A stretch of DNA of 19,829 bases from CAYFJO01 sp964343305 (GTDB lineage: Bacteria > Planctomycetota > Planctomycetia > Pirellulales > Pirellulaceae): assembly GCA_964343305.1 (NCBI GenBank), contig CAYFJO010000189.1:1-19829 (forward strand), in the 5' to 3' direction. How positions within the stretch are numbered: the stretch's first letter is position 1; each line of letters opens with the position of its first letter. Of this stretch, positions 8,857 through 16,188 are shown piece after piece. The position numbers and the translations under genes were made by a program. The notes under the pieces were generated by a model, which was given only the letters and a program-made list of their open reading frames with translations, was not told where the DNA came from and searched no databases.

Positions 8857-11800
8857 TTGGCGGGCTCAACCTTTTGGATGTTGAGTGTGATGGGTTGATC
8901 GACGGTGAGGTTTTGGTTGTTGAAGCGGACGGTGATCCGCACGGTGAGTTGGTGTTGGCCGGGCGTGGCGTTGGCGGCGGCATTGATGACCAGTTTGCCG
9001 GCAGTTTGATTGGCGGCGATGTTGACATTGGGGATCGATAGGCCGCCGACGCCACGGGGGATGACGCCGCTGATCGCGACTTGCGGCGTGTAGCCATAGA
9101 GTCGCGTGATGGTGACCGGGACTTCGACCTTGTCGCCCTGTTTGAGCGGCGTGGTTGGCGAAGTGGCCACCATCGTGATCGGAGCGGGTGTGATTTTGAT
9201 TGTGATGGGAGTGGACGGCGAGAAGACGTTGCGGTTGGCAGGTTTGGCGCGATTGGCCGTGTCGGTGGCGAGCTTGTCGGCGGCGGCTTTGGCTTCGGCG
9301 GCAGCTTTGGCCAGCGCGATGGCGTCTTCATTTTCTTTGTCGGCGACGACTTTGGCATCGGCGGCAGCCTTGGCTTTGTCCGTGGCTGCGACGAGTTCCT
9401 TAGCTGCCGTGTCCGCGGCCGTCTTTGCAGTTTGGACTTTGGTGGCCGCAGCGACTCGTGCGGCTTCGGCGGTCTTCGCGGCATTGGCTAGATTTGCGTC
9501 GCCCGTATTTGCCGCAGCAGCGCTTTTAGCTTGAGTGGCCTTTTGTGTTGCGGCGGTGAGAGCAGTTTCGGCATCGGTCACCGCCTTGTCTGCGGCAGCT
9601 CTCTTTTGCGTCGCTGCGGTGACAGCGGCAGTTGTGGTGGTCGCCAGTTGGTCGGCTTGCGTCTTTTTCGTCGCGGCGGCTTTTGCTGCGGCGTCTGCGT
9701 CCGTTTTGATTTTGTCGACTTCGACTTTGCGATCGGCAGCGGCTTTGGCAGCTTCGGGGTTGCGGGCGTAGGAGTAGTTTTGTGCCTGCGTGTTTAGATA
9801 AAAGGTGTACGTGCCAGGGATCACGGTTGGAGCAAGTGTCAGTTTGACTTTGCCAGCCGCCGTGTTGGCGTTGGCGGTGACGGTGGGAGCGTTGACGTTG
9901 GCGGGTAACTCGCTTGGTGTGAGAACGACGTTGCCTTTGAAATTGTTGCGGCGGACGATCGTGTACGGGATCTCGACGATGCCGGCTCGGGCAGTTTCCC
10001 AGACTTTGTTTTCGCCGGCGGCAACGGTGGCCGGCGCAGGTTCGTTGTCGGAGATCGAGATGACGAGATTGCGGCTTAGTCGGGCTTCGCCAGGAAGTTG
10101 CGGTTGATTGTTTTGCCTCGGCGGCAAGGGATGGACAAGCGTGCCGACCCGAGCTGGTCGTGTGACATTGGCATTGCCGATGCGTGCCGTGCCGTTGATC
10201 TGAAGTTGGCCCGTTGCGGGTGCAACATTGTCAGCGGCTGAAATGACAAGCGTGGCGGAATTGCGCCCAGGACCAATGATCGCAGGCGAAACGCTTGTAC
10301 CGCCGGGCAGCCCTGTCGCGGTGACATTGATTTCGCCTTTGAATCCGTCGCGACGGAAAGCGATTACGCGCACGGCAGCGCGGCCACCTTTGCGAATGTG
10401 AATCGCGCTGCCCGGTCCGACTGGAACAGCGGCCAGGCGGAAGTCGGGTGTTTTGGGACGAATCGTCAGGCGATAAACATTGCGTGGGTCGCTTTGGAAA
10501 CTGCTGTACGTGTCACGGACCAGCACACGATACGTGCCGTCGGCGGGCACGACGAATCGATACGTCGGGTCGTCGTGGCGGACGTCGAACTCCGCGCCGC
10601 CTTCGGTCGATCCGGCGTCGTCTTGTACGACGATCGTTTTCAGTTCGGGATCGCTTTCTTCTTTGACGATCACCTGTTGAAGCACGAGGCTCGGGTCGGT
10701 TCGCAGTCCGAGGCGCTGTGAGAAAAGGTCGAGGCAGATGACGTCGCCCTTTTTGGCTTCGAACGAGTACCAGTCTTGATCGCGCGACGGATAAAATTGT
10801 CCGGCGATTTCGCACGGCAGCTTGACCGCCTGAGCCTGTTCGGTGGTGTTGTTGGGATCTTTGTCGATCACGACGGGCGACGAGGCGATGCCGACGAGCA
10901 CCGGGTTCGACCAACCTTGCGGGCCTTTGATGCGGTAGTCTTTGCCGTCGACTTCGCAGCTTTCGGGTTCGAGGCGTGAGCCAAACGCGAGCGTGCCAGC
11001 GGCTGGTAGCGGCATCGTGGCGTTGAGCCGTTGAAGGGGTTTGCCGTCGAGGAAAATGCCAGCGTTTTGAGCACCGGGCAAGTTGCGTCCATAAACCGTG
11101 AACGACGCGGTTGATCCCGCAGCAGCGACGGGTGGGAAAACGAAATCGATGTGCGGGAAGGAACCAACGGCCAGTTGATAAGTAAAATACTGTTGGTTTT
11201 GAGCGTTGTTGCCGCGATAGAGCGAGTCGCGGACTTTAATGACGTATTCGCCGCCTACTGGTGTGATGAAGTCGAGCAGTGGGTCGCCGGATTGGGTGTC
11301 GCGGCTGCTGTCGAGTTCTCGCCCGGCCGGGTCGTAGACCGCGACCACGATGTCGGCCAGCGAATCGAGACGGCGGGCAAAGCAGTCAACCAGGATGCGT
11401 TGGCTGGCGTTGGCTGTGAATTTGTAATAGTCGACGTCGGCCGCGACGTTGGATTGGCCGCCGAGCAACGCAGGCAGTTCGACTTCGGTGGCTTCGCCCC
11501 TTTTGTTGTTGGGTTCCGCTTCGACGACGACCGGCTGGTCGTTGATCAGGAATGCACGCGGGTTGGACGTACCGAATTTGCCGACGACTCGCGCGTCGTA
11601 GATGCCGCCGGGGACGTTGGCGGCGACGGTGACTTCGAAGGTGTTCGCGACGGGGACTGGGCCTTTGTCGAACGGCCCCGGTTCGGCCATTTTTTGGTTT
11701 GCGGTGATGCCAGGCGCTGAGAAGTGCAGGGTCGTTGCGTTGTCGAGGTCGACGCCGGTGACGGTGACTTCGACAGTTTTGCCTGGGTTCGCGCCGGGCG

Positions 11801-11900
11801 GGAAAATGGATGTCAGCCGCGCGGCGGGGAGTTGGGCATGGGCCGTGGTGGCGATGAGTGTGAGGACGATGCCACTGACGAGTCGGAGAGGGTGTGACAT
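8853..11900 (-). CDS. Secreted PPC/Ig-like domain protein with Ala-rich coiled coil
   Basis: The protein has 1015 residues from the chosen start, with a signal peptide (MSHPLRLVSGIVLTLIATTAHA). An IPT/TIG-like segment begins SIFPPGANPGKTVEV (about 30-95). PPC-like domains follow at about 150-235 (DVDYYKF) and 370-470 (DQDWYSFEAKKGD), with another Ig/IPT-like segment between them. Ig-like segments lie at about 485-580 and 630-710. An Ala-rich coiled coil runs about 710-890, followed by a C-terminal beta domain (about 895-1015) of the NEW3/Ig-like kind. The coiled coil interrupts a beta hairpin: YLNTQ lies before it and NVFSPSTPITIKI after it. No catalytic motif is visible; PPC and Ig-like modules are usually adhesive or structural. 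The gene lies between the DUF1549/DUF1553 gene and the cytochrome-WD40 gene and shares an ATGA overlap with the latter. Domain assignments are by pattern only. Confidence 0.93.
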   Translation of the reverse strand: MSHPLRLVSGIVLTLIATTAHAQLPAARLTSIFPPGANPGKTVEVTVTGVDLDNATTLHFSAPGITANQKMAEPGPFDKGPVPVANTFEVTVAANVPGGIYDARVVGKFGTSNPRAFLINDQPVVVEAEPNNKRGEATEVELPALLGGQSNVAADVDYYKFTANASQRILVDCFARRLDSLADIVVAVYDPAGRELDSSRDTQSGDPLLDFITPVGGEYVIKVRDSLYRGNNAQNQQYFTYQLAVGSFPHIDFVFPPVAAAGSTASFTVYGRNLPGAQNAGIFLDGKPLQRLNATMPLPAAGTLAFGSRLEPESCEVDGKDYRIKGPQGWSNPVLVGIASSPVVIDKDPNNTTEQAQAVKLPCEIAGQFYPSRDQDWYSFEAKKGDVICLDLFSQRLGLRTDPSLVLQQVIVKEESDPELKTIVVQDDAGSTEGGAEFDVRHDDPTYRFVVPADGTYRVLVRDTYSSFQSDPRNVYRLTIRPKTPDFRLAAVPVGPGSAIHIRKGGRAAVRVIAFRRDGFKGEINVTATGLPGGTSVSPAIIGPGRNSATLVISAADNVAPATGQLQINGTARIGNANVTRPARVGTLVHPLPPRQNNQPQLPGEARLSRNLVISISDNEPAPATVAAGENKVWETARAGIVEIPYTIVRRNNFKGNVVLTPSELPANVNAPTVTANANTAAGKVKLTLAPTVIPGTYTFYLNTQAQNYSYARNPEAAKAAADRKVEVDKIKTDADAAAKAAATKKTQADQLATTTTAAVTAATQKRAAADKAVTDAETALTAATQKATQAKSAAAANTGDANLANAAKTAEAARVAAATKVQTAKTAADTAAKELVAATDKAKAAADAKVVADKENEDAIALAKAAAEAKAAADKLATDTANRAKPANRNVFSPSTPITIKITPAPITMVATSPTTPLKQGDKVEVPVTITRLYGYTPQVAISGVIPRGVGGLSIPNVNIAANQTAGKLVINAAANATPGQHQLTVRITVRFNNQNLTVDQPITLNIQKVEPAK

Positions 11901-11905
11901 GGGAA

Positions 11906-11911
11906 TTCCTT
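11906..11911 (-). promoter_or_regulatory. Shine-Dalgarno fixing the start at 11900
   Basis: On the minus strand AAGGAA is followed by TTCCC and then ATG at 11900, a 5-nt spacing. The frame is also open upstream to an ATG at 12062, but that would overlap the previous gene by 80 bp, translate the palindromic repeat, and bury the signal peptide. The 11900 start is therefore preferred. Confidence 0.8.
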
Positions 11912-11918
11912 TTTGTCT

Positions 11919-11974
11919 GTAGGTCGGATTGCCTAATCCGACCGCCAAGTGGACGGATTGGCAATCCGTCCTAC
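11919..11974. repeat. 56-bp double-hairpin palindromic intergenic element
   Basis: Two perfect 9-bp hairpins lie in tandem. GGTCGGATT (11922-11930) pairs with AATCCGACC (11935-11943). GGACGGATT (11951-11959) pairs with AATCCGTCC (11963-11971). Outer GTAGG (11919-11923) and CCTAC (11970-11974) make the whole unit a near-palindrome, so either the two small hairpins or one long one could form. From memory, similar CGGATTGGCAATCCG units are dispersed in planctomycete genomes. It fills nearly all of the gap between the DUF1549/DUF1553 gene and the PPC gene, so it would be in their shared transcript. Confidence 0.8.
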
Positions 11975-11982
11975 AGCGGACA

Positions 11983-14487
11983 CTACCGAATGAACAAGAA
12001 TTCTTTGGTGTTGAAAATTGCCCATAGCAGGTCTTCGTAGGCCTGACGTCGGTTGGGTGCATCGTTGATGAACTGGGTGATCACGGCGAGGTCTTTTTCC
12101 GTCGGGTTGCGGGAGTAGGCCCACAGGTAAAGCTCGGTGATGCGTTGTTCGTCGGTCAGTTCTTCGTTGGCAGCCAGAGTCGCGGCGCGGCCGGTGGCAA
12201 CGGACAGTTTTCCTTGGACATCAGTGGAGTTGAGCAAGTGCAATGTCTGCGCGAGGTTCGCGTCGCTGCTGCGTTCACACTCGCAGGCACTGGCGGCTTG
12301 AGGTTTGCCGAAGACGTTCAAAAAGTAGTCGTTGAAACCGTTGTCCGGCAATTCGACGGCTCGTGTGCCGAGGGGCATGCCAGCGAAGTTGACGTTGGTG
12401 TTCGCGACCTGATTGATCGCGTCGTACAGCGGTTCCGCGTTGAGACGCCGCGTGTAGAAGCTGGAGAAGTTTTGTTTGTCAGATTTGTTGTACGGCGTCG
12501 GCGTGCTGCTGAGTTGATAGGCGTTGGATCGGCAGATGGTTCTGATTAGTTCTTTCAAATCAAACTTGCTGTCAATGAAACTCTTGGCTAGAGCGTTGAG
12601 CAGTTCCGGGTTCGACGGTGGGTTGGTCACTCGCATGTCGTCTTCGGGATCGACGATGCCGCGGCCGAAGAAATGTTTCCAGTAACGATTGACCAGTGCC
12701 CGCGCAAAAAACGGATTGTCCGGATCCGACATCCAGTCGACGAGTTGGTGGCGCGGATCTTCATAGTCTGGGATTTCGAGAGGTTCACCGCCGAGGCCTG
12801 TCGGTTTGAGCGGCTTTTGTGTGCGAGGGTTGGTTGCTTGCGCGACACCGACTCGATGGACGACTCGCTGGACTAGGGCTTGGTTGATGCCTTTGCGACT
12901 GGGCTTTCGGTTGACCTGGGCAAAGAATGCTTGGAAACCGTAGTAGTCGTTCTGGCTCCATTTTTCGAACGGGTGATGGTGGCAACGTGCGCATTGGATT
13001 CGCAGGCCGAGGAACAACTGGGCCGTGTCTTCCATTTGCTCGGTCGCGGTGTTGACGTTGCGATACCAGGCGGTCGGTGGATGGTTTTCAACATCGCCCG
13101 TCGCCGCGAGGATGTTGCGGACGAATTCGTCGTACGGCAAGTTCTTTTGCAACGCGCGTCGGATCCAATCGTGAAATCGATACGTGCCGTCAATGTTATT
13201 CACGTTTGCAACGCGTTGGTTACGTAGAACGTTGGACCATTTGTTGGCAAAGTAATAGCCATACCCGGGGCTTTCGAGCAAACGATCGATCAATTGGTCG
13301 CGCCGGTTTGTTGCCGTGCTGGCGAAGAACGCGCGAGTTTCGTCGGCAGTTGGCAACCGGCCGGCGATATCGACGGTCACGCGGCGAATGAATGCACCGT
13401 CGTCGGAAAGCGGCGACGGCGGGATACCGAGCTTCGTCAACTTACCAAAGACGTAATTGTCGACAAAGCTCTTCGCGGGCGGCAAGTTCGTGACGAGGAG
13501 TCCGAGCGGAATGCTGGCTCGTGCAACCGTCACGTGGCCTTGAAATCGAACCATCACGGCGACTTCTCCCGGCACGTCGAAAGTCGTGACAAGACCGGAA
13601 GTATTCGACTCGGCCATCTCGGTGTCGTTCGATTCATACTTCGCCATGCGCGTCACGTCGGTGACCGTGCCGTCGCTGTAATGAGCGACCACGGCCAGTT
13701 GTTGGGTCGAATCACGGTTCATTTCGCGCACTTTGGGGAACACTTCGATCCGCTCGATCGTCGGATCCTCTTCCGTGCCGTAAGGCATGCCTTGCTCGAT
13801 CCATCGCGTCAGCACTTGCCACTCATACGACTCGGGATCAACGCGATGTCCCCCGCCGTGAGGCAATTGGTTCGCCGCCTTTAACAACAGCAGGCTGTAC
13901 TGCGGATCTGCCGGGAACACGCGCCGCCCACGGTTTTCTTTGACGATGTAATCGTAATCGTCCGCGGGATAGAAACCGAGCAACGACATTTTGAAACCGT
14001 TCTGGCCAGTGGACTTGCCGTGGCAGGAACCTGTGTTGCAGCCGCTCTTGGTGAGCAGCGGAACGATTTGATTGCGAAAGTTAATCGGGATTTCGTCTTC
14101 GATTCCTTCAACATTCAATTTCAACGTTGCCTTGACACCGCTTGATGCTGCGGCGGTGATGGTTGCTTCTCCACTTTTGAGCGGGGTTACGAAACCAGTT
14201 CGATCGATTTGACAAATGCCCGCGGGGGCAACCGTGTAGGTTACGTCGTGGGTCAAATCGCCAAGTTGCCCGCTAGAGTATTTGCCGGTTACAACGAGTT
14301 GTCGCCGTGCATCGCGCCCACGAAACTTCGGTTCGCCAGCCTTCTCGATCTCCAGGGCGATCAAGTTTCCCGGTGCGCCGAGACCCGGAAATTCAACTCT
14401 TGGTTCAACGGTGTCTTGAGCCAATAGAAATGTCGAAAAAACGGAGAACGCAACTGTTATGACTCGCACATATCTACAAAGGGGCAT
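11983..14487 (-). CDS. DUF1549/DUF1553 (PSCyt2/PSD1) cytochrome-like protein with BIG2-like domains
   Basis: The 834-residue product has a signal peptide (about 1-23, FLLA before QDTVEP). Bacterial Ig-like (BIG2-type) domains lie at about 40-127 and 243-328. Between them is a cytochrome-like segment with C150-x4-C155-H156 (CNTGSCHG). The DUF1549 region is at about 338-530 and contains a second heme-type motif, C499-A-R-C502-H503, in CARCHHHPFEKW. DUF1553 is at about 585-830, with NRYWKHFFGRGIVDPEDD and SNAYQLSS. This architecture is a planctomycete hallmark; the proteins are predicted to be secreted and possibly heme-binding, but their reaction is not established. ATG at 14487 has AAGGA 5 nt upstream. 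It is the first gene of the minus-strand cluster, with the divergent promoter region behind it. Confidence 0.95.
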   Translation of the reverse strand: MPLCRYVRVITVAFSVFSTFLLAQDTVEPRVEFPGLGAPGNLIALEIEKAGEPKFRGRDARRQLVVTGKYSSGQLGDLTHDVTYTVAPAGICQIDRTGFVTPLKSGEATITAAASSGVKATLKLNVEGIEDEIPINFRNQIVPLLTKSGCNTGSCHGKSTGQNGFKMSLLGFYPADDYDYIVKENRGRRVFPADPQYSLLLLKAANQLPHGGGHRVDPESYEWQVLTRWIEQGMPYGTEEDPTIERIEVFPKVREMNRDSTQQLAVVAHYSDGTVTDVTRMAKYESNDTEMAESNTSGLVTTFDVPGEVAVMVRFQGHVTVARASIPLGLLVTNLPPAKSFVDNYVFGKLTKLGIPPSPLSDDGAFIRRVTVDIAGRLPTADETRAFFASTATNRRDQLIDRLLESPGYGYYFANKWSNVLRNQRVANVNNIDGTYRFHDWIRRALQKNLPYDEFVRNILAATGDVENHPPTAWYRNVNTATEQMEDTAQLFLGLRIQCARCHHHPFEKWSQNDYYGFQAFFAQVNRKPSRKGINQALVQRVVHRVGVAQATNPRTQKPLKPTGLGGEPLEIPDYEDPRHQLVDWMSDPDNPFFARALVNRYWKHFFGRGIVDPEDDMRVTNPPSNPELLNALAKSFIDSKFDLKELIRTICRSNAYQLSSTPTPYNKSDKQNFSSFYTRRLNAEPLYDAINQVANTNVNFAGMPLGTRAVELPDNGFNDYFLNVFGKPQAASACECERSSDANLAQTLHLLNSTDVQGKLSVATGRAATLAANEELTDEQRITELYLWAYSRNPTEKDLAVITQFINDAPNRRQAYEDLLWAIFNTKEFLFIR

Positions 14488-14985
14488 GGGAATCCTTCCG
14501 AGAGAAAGCGGAGTGAGTATAAGGTGTGAAATTTGAGACGTGGTTCTGTTCGCCTGATTTTCACCGAATTAGGAAATAGATACAAGAACTTTTATGCGTT
14601 TTTTGAAGTTATCTGGCGTAATTCGGGCAGCGCTGGAGAATTCTCTTGCCTAATCTACTCTTGCCGTCTTTGGCGTGACCAACGATGCAGAGCAACGTCT
14701 TGACGCGCAATAGCTTTCCGGCCTCAACGCCCAAAAAGATTCGGCCAAAACGGTCGAAAAGAATGCTTCATAACTTCCCCTCATTCCGTTTGCCCGTACG
14801 TTCGGTCCTTTGCCTTTACACGCATTAGAGGTTTCCCGCCAATTTCAAGGCAATCACGAACGTCCCACACGTGGGGAACTTCTATCAGTGATGAATCGTC
14901 TACATGTGGCTTTACATCGCAAAAGTGGAATGAGCAGGCAATAATAAACCGACCCAGCTTGTCAATTATCTCGATGGAGTTTGTT
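14488..14985. other. Divergent intergenic region, about 500 bp, no convincing gene
   Basis: This region should carry the promoters of both the leftward cytochrome/WD40 cluster and the rightward LamG gene. It is visibly more AT-rich than the coding DNA. For the leftward side, a TATACT -10-like hexamer lies at 14521-14516 with no good -35. For the rightward side I see no convincing hexamer pair. An interrupted inverted repeat at 14858-14882 (arms GAAnnTCCC and GGGAnnTTC around ACACGTG) could be an operator. A minus-strand frame at 14734-14609 (41 codons from TTG) lacks a ribosome site and is not called. Confidence 0.5.
14976..14979 (+). promoter_or_regulatory. Shine-Dalgarno fixing the start at 14986
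   Basis: GGAG followed by TTTGTT and ATG at 14986 gives an ideal 6-nt spacing. Earlier in-frame starts (TTG 14959, ATG 14974) would place this GGAG inside the coding region and add residues ahead of the signal peptide. Confidence 0.75.
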
Positions 14986-16080
14986 ATGAAGTCGTTGTCA
15001 TTCTTTGCTGTTGGATGTGTATTCTTCCCGCTGATTCTTCAACCTGCCAATGGAGCCGAGCCCGAGTGGAAATTACAAGTTGATTTGATCGACGGATCGC
15101 GGATCGTGGGCACGCCGGTCGAGCAATCGTTGACGATCGATGTGGGATTCGGCGAACTCGACGTTCCGCTGTCGCGAATTCGACAGGCGGAGTGGAAGAA
15201 GGACCGTAAAATTCGCATTGAACTGACGAACCGCGACGTTTTGACCGGGCGCGTCGTTGCCGCACCGGGAAAGATAGCAACGCTGTTCGGTGACGTCGAA
15301 TTGAAAGTCGAGCACATGCAGGCACTCGAAGTTGTGCCGGCGAATCTGCTCGGCTGGTTGCCGTCGCAGCGTGGCCTTGTCCTCTACTATTCGTTCGACC
15401 GCGAAGAAAGCAGCAGAATTGTAAACCTTGCCGATGACAAACATCATGCCAAGGCAAGCGGCGTGAGATGGTTGGCCGAAGGACGACGTGGTGGGGCCGT
15501 CGAGTTGGATGGATCGGGGATGATTGAAGTTCCCAATCACGGCGACATCTGCCCAGCGACGCTGACCCTCGCGATGTGGGTTTATCCGACGAACACCGAC
15601 ACGGGGTATGAAATGCTGGCCGCCAAAACCGATGCAGGTTCGTGGTCCAATGGATACGGTTTCGTCCGCAGTTCCAGAGAGGCGGAGCAACTGCGTTTTT
15701 TTGTGAACAGTTACTCGGGCACCGCGGCAAAGGCGAAGGTCCCGCGCAACAAGTGGTCGCACTTGGCTGGCACGTTCAACGGTCGAAACCTAACGATCTA
15801 TCTAAACGGCGATCAGATCAACGAAATCGCCGTGCCGATTCCCGGACGCCCCGCCCTCGATCCGTTTGGCGAAGGCGGCGGCGACGAAGGGAAACCCGAC
15901 GAAGGAGAAGCCGCGCCAATGGCTGCCCCGATTCGGCATTCGTCTAATTCGCTGTGGATTGGCAAAGACAAATCTGGCTACACGTGGAAAGGGAAGATGG
16001 ACGAGTTCGTCTTGTACGGCCGGGCGTTGTCGGCGAAAGAAATTGCACGGCTCTACGAAGCAGGCAAAGCCGATGAGTAA
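14986..16080 (+). CDS. Secreted LamG-like (concanavalin A-like) domain protein
   Basis: The 364-residue protein has a signal peptide (residues 1-24, ending ANGA before EPEW). Residues about 30-115 form a beta-rich N-terminal module (LIDGSRIVGT, DVLTGRVV) of a kind often seen before LamG domains in planctomycetes. A LamG/jelly-roll domain at about 125-360 has the typical landmarks: LVLYYSFD, AVELDGSGMIEVPN, FTLAMWVYP-like LTLAMWVYP, WSHLAGTFNGRNLTIYLNG, and the closing WKGKMDEFVLYGRALS followed by EIARLYEAGKADE. An acidic, Gly-rich loop (GEGGGDEGKPDEGEAAP) interrupts the domain at about 288-304. No catalytic residues were recognised; carbohydrate or surface binding is plausible. It is a single gene, divergent from the cytochrome cluster and convergent with flhB. 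Ligand unknown. Confidence 0.93.
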   Translation: MKSLSFFAVGCVFFPLILQPANGAEPEWKLQVDLIDGSRIVGTPVEQSLTIDVGFGELDVPLSRIRQAEWKKDRKIRIELTNRDVLTGRVVAAPGKIATLFGDVELKVEHMQALEVVPANLLGWLPSQRGLVLYYSFDREESSRIVNLADDKHHAKASGVRWLAEGRRGGAVELDGSGMIEVPNHGDICPATLTLAMWVYPTNTDTGYEMLAAKTDAGSWSNGYGFVRSSREAEQLRFFVNSYSGTAAKAKVPRNKWSHLAGTFNGRNLTIYLNGDQINEIAVPIPGRPALDPFGEGGGDEGKPDEGEAAPMAAPIRHSSNSLWIGKDKSGYTWKGKMDEFVLYGRALSAKEIARLYEAGKADE

Positions 16081-16188
16081 GGAGGTTGTTTCGACCGCCA
16101 ACTCATCGACTTTGCCGTGAGTCAATCAACGTGTCGCGTCGCGATTGGGTTAACGAATCGAGAGCTAGTGCCGTCGGTGCAGTTGATG
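16081..16188. other. Convergent intergenic gap between LamG gene and flhB
   Basis: Only 108 bp separate the two stop codons. A weak 5-bp inverted pair (CGATT/AATCG near 16141-16160) is the best hairpin I see, and no T-tract accompanies it. I cannot identify a reliable intrinsic terminator for either operon here. Confidence 0.4.

Noticed and set aside
11901..12062. An upstream start at 12062 for the PPC/Ig-like gene
   Set aside because: It would overlap the preceding gene by 80 bp, translate the palindromic element and displace the signal peptide. The start at 11900 has a good Shine-Dalgarno.
14609..14734. A 41-codon minus-strand frame from TTG in the divergent gap
   Set aside because: No ATG, no ribosome site and no recognisable similarity. 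The peptide looks plausible (GVEAGKLLRVKTLLCIVG) but nothing else supports it; it could be a gene remnant.
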